64,000 bases of DNA from JBKQVT01 sp963727245 (GTDB lineage Bacteria; Planctomycetota; Planctomycetia; Pirellulales; Thermoguttaceae). The stretch lies in NCBI GenBank assembly GCA_963727245.1, contig CAVSFO010000001.1, forward strand, positions 434,001 to 498,000, in the 5' to 3' direction. A model generated the notes under the pieces. That model worked only from the letters and a program-made list of their open reading frames with translations. It was not told the origin of the DNA and made no database searches. Each line of letters opens with the position of its first letter. The stretch's first letter is position 1. This document shows positions 26,316 through 35,212 of this stretch, one piece after another. A program made the position numbers and the translations under genes.

Positions 26316-27647
26316 ATGGCCGCCACTCCTGAAAAGGCCCGCCGCCGCTGGTCCCGAGTCACGCCGGATCGCGTCGTCGTTGCACTCCTGGCCCTGGAAG
26401 GCTTCCTGCTGCTGTCGGCATGGTTCCGCTGGTTTCCGTTCAACCAGCACAAGGGCTGGACCGTGCTGATCTGCCTGGCGACGGTCGGGGCGGCCTTCGT
26501 GCTGATGTTCCTCTGGTTTCTCGCTGCCCTGGTCTTCCGCCGGCGGTTCCAGTTCAGCATCCTCTCGTTGCTCGTGCTGATGGTCGTTGTCGCCGTCCCG
26601 TTCAGTTGGCTGGCCACAGAGATGAAGGCGGCGAGGGAGCAGCGGGAGATCGTGCACCGCATTCTTGGGTTCGAGGACAACATCGCCTACGATTATCAGG
26701 CGGGTCTGCCAACTGCTATAATAAAACGGCCCGCACCAGCGTGGCTGTGCAGGCTGCTCGGGGATGATTTCTTCGGGAACGTGCAGAAGGTAACAGTTGA
26801 ATACGGAGGGCATGCGCCTAGGCCACCATTCGACGACGCAGCGGCGGAAAATCTTCAGGGGCTGACGCAACTCCAAACGCTGGACCTGAACAATACCGAG
26901 GTGACGGATGCGGGGCTGAAATACCTCAAAGGGCTGGCGCAACTCCAGACGCTGAGTTTGTATAAAACCGAGGTGACCGATACGGGACTGGTCTACCTCA
27001 GGGGATTAAGCCAACTCCAAACACTGAATCTGAGTTGCTATGAGGTCACGGATAGTGGGCTGAAGCACATCGAAGGGTTGACCAAACTTCAAACGCTGAG
27101 CCTCGAGCATACTAAGGTCACCGATGCAGGCCTGGCGCACCTCAAACGGTTGAGCGATCTCCGGTCGCTGAACCTGAAGGGCACCAAGGTGACGGATGCG
27201 GGGCTGAAGGACCTCAAGGGCTTTTCCAAACTCCAATCGCTGAATTTGCTGTTCGACAGGGTGACGGGTGCGGGGTTAGAACACCTCAAAGGGTTGACCA
27301 GCCTCGAAACGTTGAGCTTGGGCTGCGCCGAGGTGACCGATGCGGGACTGAGGCACCTCAAGAGGTTGACGAAACTCAAGCGGTTGAACTTGCAGGACAC
27401 CCAGGTCACGGACGCTGGGCTGGAATACCTCAAAGAATTGACGCACCTCCAGTTTCTGGACCTGAACGGTACTAACGTGACGGACGCCGGGCTGGAGCAC
27501 CTAAAAGGGTTGACCAATCTCCAGGAACTGGACATTGTGAAGTGGCATACAAGAGGCGACTGGCCGTACCAGAGGCAAGGCAACGTGACTGATGCTGGCG
27601 TTAAGAAACTCCAGCAGGCATTACCGACCTGCAAGATTATTCGTTGA
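26316..27647 (+). CDS. Leucine-rich-repeat membrane protein, copy 1
   Basis: A 443-residue protein with about three N-terminal membrane helices (VVVALLALEGFLLLSAWF, VLICLATVGAAFVLMFLWFL, ILSLLVLMVVVAVPFSW). A linker follows and then about ten leucine-rich repeats of 24 residues on the pattern VTDAGLxxLKGLTxLQxLxL, from about residue 180 to the end. The repeat domain lies after the last helix. Such repeats mediate protein binding. The next gene is a paralogue starting one base after this stop; the N-terminal halves are nearly identical while the linkers and repeats differ. Function unknown; the pair arose by tandem duplication. ATG 26316 is used because similarity between the copies begins there. 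Confidence 0.85.
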   Translation: MAATPEKARRRWSRVTPDRVVVALLALEGFLLLSAWFRWFPFNQHKGWTVLICLATVGAAFVLMFLWFLAALVFRRRFQFSILSLLVLMVVVAVPFSWLATEMKAAREQREIVHRILGFEDNIAYDYQAGLPTAIIKRPAPAWLCRLLGDDFFGNVQKVTVEYGGHAPRPPFDDAAAENLQGLTQLQTLDLNNTEVTDAGLKYLKGLAQLQTLSLYKTEVTDTGLVYLRGLSQLQTLNLSCYEVTDSGLKHIEGLTKLQTLSLEHTKVTDAGLAHLKRLSDLRSLNLKGTKVTDAGLKDLKGFSKLQSLNLLFDRVTGAGLEHLKGLTSLETLSLGCAEVTDAGLRHLKRLTKLKRLNLQDTQVTDAGLEYLKELTHLQFLDLNGTNVTDAGLEHLKGLTNLQELDIVKWHTRGDWPYQRQGNVTDAGVKKLQQALPTCKIIR

Positions 27648-27648
27648 C

Positions 27649-28671
27649 ATGACCGATCCGACTGCCAAGCCCCGCTGGTACCGCCTCACGCCGGATCGTT
27701 GCGTCGTTGCCCTCCTGGCCTTGGAAGGCTTTCTGCTGCTGTCGGCGTGGTTCCGCTGGTTTCCCTTCAACCAGCACAAGGGCTGGACCGTGCTAATCAC
27801 CATAGCCGCCGTTGGCGTGGCCCTTATCCTGATGTTCCTCTGGTTCGTCGCCGCCCTGGTTTTTCGCTGGCGGTTCCAGTTCAGCGTCCTCTCGCTGCTC
27901 CTGCTGGTAGTCGTTGTCGCCGTCCCGTGCAGTTGGCTGGCAACGGAGATGAAGAAGGCCAAGGAGCAGACGGGGTTACGGGAGAAAATTGGGAAACTCG
28001 GTGGGGCCGTTTATTATGATTACGAGTTCCCCCCGTCGATCAATAGGATCCATCGGATGGGTAGTTACTTGGGGATCGAGCCCCCAGGGCCACCGTGGCT
28101 GCGCAAGGTGCTGGGAGAAGACTTTTTCGCGGATGTGTGGCACGTGAATCTTGACGACTCAGGAGTCAGCGACACCGATCTGCAAAACCTTCAGGGATTG
28201 ACCCAACTCCGACAGTTGGGCCTTAACTGCGGCTTAGGCCGCGCCAGCGTCACGGACGCCGGGCTGGAACACCTGAAGGGATTGACCCAACTCCGAGAAC
28301 TGTCCCTCAACCTCACCGAGGTCGACGGCAGGGGGCTAGAACACCTTAAAGCATTGCCCCGGCTCCAAGCGCTCTACCTCCACGGCACCAAGGTCGGCGA
28401 CGCCGGAATGAAATACCTCGGAGCATTGCCCCAACTCCAACACCTGCAGATCTCCTGCACCAAGGTCAGCGACGCCGGGCTGCAACACCTCAAGGGATTG
28501 ACCCGACTCCAGAAACTCGGCCTCTACTGCACCGCGGTCAGCGACGCCGGGCTGCAACACCTCAAAGGACTGACCCAACTCCAAAAGCTGGACCTCCGCG
28601 GCACCAAGGTCACCCGCGCCGGCGTGAAGAAACTCCAGAAGGCGCTACCGAACTGCGAGATTTTCCACTGA
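27649..28671 (+). CDS. Leucine-rich-repeat membrane protein, copy 2
   Basis: A 340-residue paralogue of the preceding protein. The membrane part is almost the same (ALLALEGFLLLSAWFRWFPF, then LQFSVLSLL-like segment), but the linker is different (YDYEFPPSINRIHRMGSYL) and there are fewer repeats, about six to seven units (VSDAGLQHLKGLTRLQKLGL and similar). The ATG at 27649 follows the upstream stop with a single base between them, so the genes are co-transcribed and translationally coupled. Divergence of the repeat surfaces with a fixed membrane anchor suggests that the two bind different partners. No partner is evident. Confidence 0.85.
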   Translation: MTDPTAKPRWYRLTPDRCVVALLALEGFLLLSAWFRWFPFNQHKGWTVLITIAAVGVALILMFLWFVAALVFRWRFQFSVLSLLLLVVVVAVPCSWLATEMKKAKEQTGLREKIGKLGGAVYYDYEFPPSINRIHRMGSYLGIEPPGPPWLRKVLGEDFFADVWHVNLDDSGVSDTDLQNLQGLTQLRQLGLNCGLGRASVTDAGLEHLKGLTQLRELSLNLTEVDGRGLEHLKALPRLQALYLHGTKVGDAGMKYLGALPQLQHLQISCTKVSDAGLQHLKGLTRLQKLGLYCTAVSDAGLQHLKGLTQLQKLDLRGTKVTRAGVKKLQKALPNCEIFH

Positions 28672-28747
28672 CGCGATCGGGGACGGAGGAAAAGGCGGAG
28701 GGAGGATCGAACGGGTCCGGGCGCCATACCTCACTCACCCCCCCATC

Positions 28748-28765
28748 CGGAGGCCAACGCCTCCG
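28748..28765. repeat. Hairpin CGGAGGC-CAAC-GCCTCCG
   Basis: Seven-base stem with CAAC loop in the 200-base gap between the second LRR gene and the rhamnose isomerase gene. Its flanks (CATC before, ACTCGC after) match the hairpin at 19567-19586, while the stem bases differ on both sides together. Confidence 0.75.
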
Positions 28766-28871
28766 ACTCGCTTCCGCTCGCCCCCCTCCGCCTTTCCCAC
28801 GTGCTGTGATACACTAAACGACCGCTAGGGATTTCCTGATCCACGCCCCACTCACAGGAGTTCTCGGTCCC

Positions 28872-30136
28872 ATGGAAACCGCCGCCTTAGAACGAGACTA
28901 TGCCCAGGCCAAGGAGCGTTACGCCGAGTTGGGCGTCGATACCGATGCGGCCCTGCACGCCTTGGGGGCCATCGCCATTTCCATGCACTGCTGGCAGGGC
29001 GACGACGTGGGCGGATTCGAGCGGCCCGGCGGGCTCTCCGGCGGCGGCATCCTGGCCACGGGCAATTACCCCGGCCGCGCCGCAGCGCCGACGAACTCCG
29101 CGCCGACGCCGAGGAGGCCTATCGCCTCATCCCCGGCAAGCACCGCTTCAACCTGCACGCCATTTACCTGGACGCCGGCGGCCGGGCGGTCGATCGCAAC
29201 CAGATCGAGCCGCTGCATTTCCAGGGCTGGATCGATTGGGCCCGCAAGCTCGGCATCGGCATGGACTTCAATCCCACCTATTTCTCCCATCCCTTGGCGG
29301 CCGGCGGCTTCACGCTGGCCCATCGCGATCCGGCGGTGCGGGGATTTTGGGTCGAGCACGGCATCGCCTGCCGCAAGATCGGCGAGGCGATCGGCCGCGC
29401 CCTGGGCACGCCCTGCGTCACCAACGTGTGGATTCCCGACGGCTACAAGGACGTGACTGTCGACCGCAAGGGCCCCCGCGAGCTGCTGAAGCAATCGCTC
29501 GACGAGATCTTCGCCGCCCCCGTCGACGACCGCTACAACCTCGATGCGGTCGAGGCGAAACTCTTCGGCATCGGCTCGGAAACCTACGTCGTCGGCTCGC
29601 ACGAGTTCTATCTGGGCTACGCCGTCGCCAACCAGAAGCTCCTCTGCCTGGACGCCGGCCATTTCCATCCCACGGAGAGCATCGCCGACAAGATCTCCTC
29701 CGTGCTGCTGTACCTCGACGAAATCCTCCTCCACGTCAGCCGCGGCGTCCGCTGGGACAGCGACCACGTGGTCATTCTCAACGACGAATTGCGGGCCATC
29801 GCCGAGGAGATCGTCCGTGGCGGCTTCACGCCGCGCGTGCACATCGGCCTGGACTTCTTCGACGCCAGCATCCATCGCGTCGCCGCCTGGGTCATCGGCA
29901 TGAGGGCGATGCTCAAGGCCCTCTTGCTGGCGCTGCTGGAGCCGACCGACGAGCTGCGCACCCTGGAGCAGAGCGGCGATTTCACCGCCCGGCTCGCCAT
30001 GCTCGAAGAACTCAAGACGCTGCCGGCCGGCGCCGTCTGGGACTACTACTGCCTGCGGCAGGACGTGCCTGCGGGGGCCGCCTGGATCGAAGAAGTCAAG
30101 GGTTACGAAAGCAAAGTGACCAGCAAGCGACAATAG
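28872..30136 (+). CDS. rhaA: L-rhamnose isomerase (frameshifted)
   Basis: A TIM-barrel sugar isomerase of about 422 residues that converts L-rhamnose to L-rhamnulose. The start (YAQAKERYAELGVDTDAAL, then ISMHCWQGDDVGGFE) is typical. The frame shifts near 29082 where one C is missing; the body then reads HRFNLHAIYLDAGGRAVDRN, GSHEFYLGYAVANQKLLCLD, AGHFHPTESIADKIS and the metal-site segment HIGLDFFDASIHRVAAWVIG. Length and motif order fit RhaA. The transporter gene rhaT follows after 16 bases, so the two form an operon for rhamnose use; kinase and aldolase genes are not in the window. Confidence 0.9.
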
Positions 30137-30152
30137 GGCCAAGGAAACCTTC

Positions 30153-31434
30153 ATGGACACCAGCACTTTCCTGGGCATCGGCATGTACGTGCTAGCGGGC
30201 CTGAGCGGCGCCTGCTTCTATCTCCCCTTCCGCCGCGTGAAACAGTGGTCCTGGGAAAGCTACTGGCTGGTCTGGGCCGTGGCGGGGCTGCTGCTGGCGC
30301 CCTGGATCCTGGCGTCCATTGTCTCTCCCAACGTGCTCTCGGTCCTCCACCAGGTCTCCTGGGAAACGCTCGGCTGGTGCTACCTGTTCGGGGCCATGTG
30401 GGGCCTGGGCGGCTTGACCTGGGGACTGATGATCCGCTACCTGGGCGTCGGGCTGGGGATGGCGGTCGGCTGCGGGGTGTGCGCCTCGGTCGGCACCTTG
30501 GCCCCGCCGCTCTTCCACCGTCAGTTGCCCAGCTTGATCGCCCAGGGCGGCGGCGTCGCCACCCTGGTGGGCGTGGGCATCGGCGTGCTGGGCATCGTCC
30601 TCGTCGGCGCCGCCGGCATGTCGAAAGAACGCGAACTCTCCGACGCACAGAAAAAAGCCGCCGTCGCCGAGTTCAATTTCAGCCGCGGCATCCTCGTGGC
30701 CATCTTCTCCGGCATCATCGAGCGCCGGCATCGCCCTGGGGCTCGACGCCGGCCGGGTCGAGGTCGGACGAGCGGCCATGCACACCCTCCCTTACACGCC
30801 GGAGATGTGGCGCAGCATCTCCGTGTGGGTGGTGGTCCTGTCGGGCGGATTCACCGTCAACTTCCTCTGGTGCCTGTTCCTGAACTTCAAGAACCGGACC
30901 ATCGGCGATTACGCCAGGGCCGGCGCACCGCTGGTCTTCAACCTGCTGTTATCGGCGGCCGCCGGCGTCATCTGGTACTCGCAACTCGCCTTGCTGAGCA
31001 TCGGCGAGGCCAAGAGCGGCAGCTTCGCCTTCGCCGGCTGGACCGTCTTCATGTGCAGCACCATGATCTTCAGCACGCTGCTGGGAATTTCCATGCGAGA
31101 GTGGAAGGGCGTCAGCTTCCGCACCAAGTCGCTGCTGGCCGCCAGCCTCGTCGTCCTGGCGGCCTCGCTGGTGACCATCGGCTACGGCAGTTACCTGAAG
31201 CCGGAGGAAACCGCCGGGACCATCATCAGCGTCGATGCCGCGGCCATCGTCGTCCGCACCGAGGACGACAGCAAGAAGACCATTCCCTGGGACGCCAAGA
31301 CCGTCGTTCTGCTGGAGGGCCGACCGGCCGCCGCGGCCGACTTGAAGGTCGGGCAGGCGGTCACGGCGGTCAAGTCGCGCACGGCCCCGTTGACGATCCG
31401 GGCGTCGAGCACGCCGGCGAAAGGCACGCCTTAG
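30153..31434 (+). CDS. rhaT: L-rhamnose-proton symporter with extra C-terminal domain (frameshifted)
   Basis: A membrane protein of about 427 residues of the RhaT family. The N-terminal helices (TFLGIGMYVLAGLSGACFYL, VKQWSWESYWLVWAVAGLLL) and GLTWGLMIRYLGVGLGMAVG are characteristic. The frame changes near 30719 (one extra base in CATCATCGAGCGCC), after which SAGIALGLDAGR and the remaining helices follow. After the last helix (LVVLAASLVTIGYGSYLKP) the protein continues for about 75 residues with a soluble beta-rich segment (TAGTIISVDAAAIVVRTEDD, VGQAVTAVKSRT), absent from the enterobacterial protein of about 344 residues. It imports L-rhamnose for the isomerase encoded just upstream. Confidence 0.8.
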
Positions 31435-31439
31435 CCGCT

Positions 31440-31523
31440 GTAGGGTGGGTCGAGCGCAGCGAGCCCCACCAAGAAGAACTCGGCCGGTTTCTGGTGGGGC
31501 TCGCTGCGCTCGACCCACCCTAC
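31440..31523. repeat. TAGGGTGGGTCGAGC palindrome, perfect copy
   Basis: Arms of 31 bases (31440-31470 and 31493-31523) are exact inverted copies starting GTAGGGTGGGTCGAGCGCAG, separated by 22 bases. It lies between the convergent rhaT and HD-GYP genes. Four more members occur at 43818, 47043, 52790 and 60923. Confidence 0.9.
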
Positions 31524-31570
31524 GCCTGCTGTAATACGAATTGGGCGCACCGCCCGATCGCCCGGCACCG

Positions 31571-32809
31571 TCAGGGCGTCGGCGTCATCGTGGGCAGGGA
31601 GGGGATCTCGGGCAGGGGCGGCAGATCGAACACCGCCTTGCGCGCGGTCTCCGTGTACTCCAGCCGCACGCCAATGACCTCTTTGCGGCGGGCGAAGAAG
31701 GCGTCCAGCACGCGCGGGTCGAAATGCTTGCCGCGCTCCGCTTCCAGGATGGCGAAGCATTGCTCCAGGGGGAACGCCGCCTTGTAGGGGCGGTCGTTGC
31801 TCAAGGCGTCGAAGACGTCGGCGACCGCCGTAATGCGGCCTTCCAAGGGAATCTGCTCGCCGCGCAGTCCCCGCGGATAGCCCGTGCCGTCCCATTTCTC
31901 GTGGTGCGTCATGGCGATGCGGGTGGCCATGCGGAGCGTGGGCGAGCTGCTGATGTTGAGGATATTTGCCGCCGCGTCGGCATGGCAGGCCAGGGTGCGG
32001 CGGTCTTCGCTGGACATCTCGTCGACGATCCGTTTGCCGAATTCGCAGTGCCGGCGGATGACGTCGAATTCGTCCTCGGTAAGCTTCCCCCGCTTCAACA
32101 ACACGGCGTCGGGAATGCCGATCTTGCCAACGTCGTGCAAGGGGGCGGCATGCTCGATCAGTTCGACCATGGCCGGATCGAGCCCCATTTGCCGGGCGAT
32201 GATGCCCGCATAGCGGCCCACGCGCAGCACGTGCATGCCCGTATCGTTGTCGCGATATTCCGCCGCCCGGCCCAGGCAATGGATCACCTCCAGTCGCGAG
32301 GCCTCCAGTTCGGCGGTCCGCAACTGCACCTGCCGCTCCAACTCGTCGGCATACTGGCAGAGGTAGTCCTGATGCGATTTGACCGCCAGCACGTTGCGCA
32401 CCCGCGGCACCAGGTCGAGGGAATCGACGGGCTTGGTGAGGAAATCGGTGGCGCCCAGTTCCAGGGCCGCCGCCTTCACCTTGCGGTCGTCGACCGCGGT
32501 GAGAATGATGACGGGGAGCCGGGCGAAGCGGTCGCTGGAGCGAATCGATTGCAGAACGTGCAACCCATCGACGCCCGGGAGCATGATGTCCAGCAGCAGG
32601 ACGTCGGGGTTTTCCCGCTCCAGGGCCGCCATGATTTGCCGGGGGTCGCTGGTGGCGGCCAGGTTGGTGAAGCCGGCGTCCTGGAAATACTTCCTCACCG
32701 CCATGACGTTGATCGGTTCATCGTCAACGATCATGATTTTCGCGCGGGCCTCGGCGCGTTGCACCGGGGGCGCCAACTTCGCAGACGAGTTGTCGTTGAC
32801 CGAGGCCAT
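31571..32809 (-). CDS. Response regulator with HD-GYP c-di-GMP phosphodiesterase domain
   Basis: A 412-residue protein. The receiver domain (about residues 22-145) has KIMIVDDEPINV, the phospho-acceptor in DVLLLDIMLPG and the lysine in LTKPVDSLD. A coiled-coil linker follows (CQYADELERQVQLRTAEL). The HD-GYP domain has NDTGMHVLRVGRYAG, LHDVGKIGIPD and HHEKWDGTGYPRGLRGEQ, so metal-binding and GYP residues are complete. HD-GYP enzymes break down cyclic di-GMP. The start at 32809 (MASVNDN) fits the domain edge; the frame extends further upstream without similarity. It is divergent from a GGDEF protein gene 363 bases away, so opposing activities may share control. Confidence 0.9.
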   Translation of the reverse strand: MASVNDNSSAKLAPPVQRAEARAKIMIVDDEPINVMAVRKYFQDAGFTNLAATSDPRQIMAALERENPDVLLLDIMLPGVDGLHVLQSIRSSDRFARLPVIILTAVDDRKVKAAALELGATDFLTKPVDSLDLVPRVRNVLAVKSHQDYLCQYADELERQVQLRTAELEASRLEVIHCLGRAAEYRDNDTGMHVLRVGRYAGIIARQMGLDPAMVELIEHAAPLHDVGKIGIPDAVLLKRGKLTEDEFDVIRRHCEFGKRIVDEMSSEDRRTLACHADAAANILNISSSPTLRMATRIAMTHHEKWDGTGYPRGLRGEQIPLEGRITAVADVFDALSNDRPYKAAFPLEQCFAILEAERGKHFDPRVLDAFFARRKEVIGVRLEYTETARKAVFDLPPLPEIPSLPTMTPTP

Positions 32810-33172
32810 CAAACTTTCTCGCGCTGTATCCGGCGTTTTTCCACAGTGAAGTCTAACATGGTTTCCATCGGCTGCTTGCAGGAGGAGGTATTTTGCCCGG
32901 CAGCCGGCCGGTGTGCGCTGCTGCCGGGTAGTCCGAACATTCCAGATGCTCCGTCCAGGACACCCGCCGCGGGGAGCCGGACACACCCTTCCTGCCCCGG
33001 AAAATTCCCGCAGCTTATCCGCATGGTATGTTCCCTAAGAGCCCCTGGTCCTCCGATCCCGCCGCGGCAGTGCGGCAGTCGGCCTCTGCACCGGCGGCGA
33101 AGCTTGGACAGGCCCCGGGGTCCGGTGCGGCGCGTCCGCGCAGCCCGGGCCGCAGATACAGGATAGGTTGCC
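32810..33172. other. Divergent intergenic region between HD-GYP and GGDEF genes
   Basis: 363 bases without a supported gene. It must hold the promoters of both c-di-GMP genes. I see no clear repeat family, sigma-54 element or riboswitch in it. Confidence 0.5.
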
Positions 33173-34667
33173 ATGATCACGTCCCCCGTATTGACCGACG
33201 TCCTCTTCGCGCTCATCATGGCGACTAGCGGGTTGCTGGCCGGCTGGTGGCTGCGGAGCAGACCCGCCGCGAGCCGGCCTGAGGGCGAGAGCGAGCGAGA
33301 ACGGCACGCCCGCGAAGCCCTGGTGCGCCTGCAAGAGTTGGCCAAGCACATTGCCGGCCACGTCGGCGCGCATAGCAGCCGGGTGGAGGAGATCAACCAG
33401 GAGTTGATTTCCGCCGGGGGTAAAGAGACCGAGACGGTCGTCTCCGCGGTGGCCAAGCTGATCGGGGCCAACCAGCAGATGCAGCAGCAGTTGGCCAGCG
33501 CCGAGCAGCGGCTGGAGGAGCAGGCCCGTCTGGCGGAAACGCACGCCGCCGAGGCCCGCACCGACGCCCTGACCGGGCTGGCCAACCGCCGCGCCCTGGA
33601 CGACGAGCTGGCCCGCCGCTGCGCCGAATTCCGCCGCCGGGGCCGGGCGTTCTCCGTGGTGATGGTTGACATCGATCACTTCAAGCGTTTCAACGACGCC
33701 CATGGCCATCAGGCGGGCGACGAGGTCCTGCAGGGCGTGGCCAAGGTCCTGCGGAGCACCGCCCGGGAAATGGATACCGTCGCCCGCTACGGCGGCGAGG
33801 AGTTCCTGCTCATTCTTCCGGAAACGCCGGCCCACGACGTCCAGGAGGTCGTGCGGCGGCTGTGCAAAGCCGTCGAGTCGGCGAAGTTCCGCAGCGGCGC
33901 CGGCGAGTTGCAGGTGACCATCAGCCTGGGCGCGGCGGCGGCGACGGCAGGTGAAGACGCCGCCGGCCTGGTAAAGCTGCGCGGATGCGGCGCTCTATGC
34001 CTCCAAGGCGGCGGGGCGCAACCGCGGCCATTGGCACGACGGCCAGAAGAATCATCCGATCGCCGATCGCGCGGAGCCGCCGATCGAAAAGCCGGAGGCG
34101 GCGAAAGAGCCCATCGCGGCTGCAACACCGCCAACGCCCAAGGAACTCTGCGACCGCGGCCAGTTTGCCGCCACGCTGGCCCGCCGCCTGGCCGAGCGGC
34201 GCCGCGGCGGCACCCTGCCGTCTGTGGCCCTGGTGCGGATTGACGATTGGTCGGGCATTCTCGCCCGTCAGGGGCAGCCGACGGCCCTGGCGGCCTGGAA
34301 CGCCACGGCCCAGTTTCTGCAGGCGTCCGTCCGCGAGATGGACGTGGTCGCCAAGTATGCGGATACCTCCTTCGCCCTCTTGCTGCCCGGGGCCAGCGTG
34401 ACCGACCTGCTCCACATCGCCGATCGCATTCGCCAGACGGTTGCCGGGAGCGAACTGGCGGGGCCGGCGGGCCCGTTCACCTTTACCGTCAGCGTGGCGG
34501 CGGCCACGCCCATGAAGAGCGATGAAACGCAGGTGTTCCTCTGGCGGGCCGAAGAGGCCCTGGACGCGGCGCAGAAAGCCGGCGGCAACTGCTGCTACTT
34601 CCACAACGGCCAGCGGCCGGAAACCAGCGCCGCCGCTTTGCAGCAGGCCGGTGCCCCGGTCGCCTGA
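33173..34667 (+). CDS. GGDEF protein with a second degenerate GGDEF-like domain (frameshifted)
   Basis: A protein of about 498 residues. One N-terminal membrane helix (VLFALIMATSGLLAGWWL) and a coiled coil (NQQMQQQLASAEQRLEEQAR) are followed by a diguanylate cyclase domain with DALTGLANRRALDDEL, VDIDHFKRFND and the active-site RYGGEEFLLILP. The frame changes near 33983 in AAGCTGCGCGGATGC, where two missing bases (or one extra) separate the frames. The second part, from about residue 330, resembles another GGDEF fold (SVALVRIDDWSGILA) but has KYADTSFALLLPG in place of GGEEF, so it should lack catalysis and may sense or bind. The first domain makes cyclic di-GMP. Confidence 0.8.
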
Positions 34668-34682
34668 GCGGCGCGGGGCTTC

Positions 34683-34871
34683 TCAGCAGACTGCCGGCGT
34701 GCGCAGCCGCTCCAGCAGGCTGTCCACCAGATGCCGCCGGGAGTTGAGTTCGTCGCGGAAGGCCGCCGATCGCGTATGATGGATTTCCGCCGGCAACTGA
34801 TCGCGCTCCTGTTGGAGCAGGTCGATCAGCAACGCCCATTCGGCCTCCGACAACTTCGGCTGCTCGTTCAT
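34683..34871 (-). CDS. Small conserved-type helical protein
   Basis: A 62-residue acidic and helical protein (KLSEAEWALLIDLLQQERDQ, then EIHHTRSAAFRDELNSRR). I do not recognise a function. The amphipathic pattern and a length close to other short planctomycete proteins with an ExEWxLLxxLLxxE start support it as a real gene. It is convergent with the GGDEF gene, which ends 15 bases away. Confidence 0.6.
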   Translation of the reverse strand: MNEQPKLSEAEWALLIDLLQQERDQLPAEIHHTRSAAFRDELNSRRHLVDSLLERLRTPAVC

Positions 34872-35054
34872 AATACCTTCCCTCCGGCAGCCCGCTCGGG
34901 CATCGTCGAACGATAGCGCCCGGGCCCTTTCGCGGGCTGCCCACCGTGGGCCGGGGCAATCGAAAAGCCGGGTTTGCGGCCCTCGTGCTCCCCAAGTGCA
35001 TTGTAGGGGCGGGCGGGCGCAGATTCAACCGCGGTCGCACCGCAGGCGCTGGCG

Positions 35055-35135
35055 GGGGACTGTCCCGATTTTCGCGGCGCGGACGGCGTTGCTTCAAAAG
35101 GCAGATGTTTTCGCCGCGAAAATGGGACTGTCCCC
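35055..35135. repeat. GGGGACTGTCCC palindromic element, intergenic
   Basis: Left arm GGGGACTGTCCCGATTTTCG (from 35055) with CGGCG, right arm CGCCGCGAAAATGGGACTGT plus CCCC (to 35135), separated by about 30 bases. It occupies the centre of the 341-base gap 34872-35212, whose remainder shows no gene. Same family as the copy inside the oxoamine synthase gene. Confidence 0.9.
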
Positions 35136-35212
35136 TTGGCGTCGCCGGATGTCGCCCCCCCCGTTGCAAACGGGGGGCTTTTCTCGCCGGCAGAAACTTT
35201 CTGGAGGCCGTA

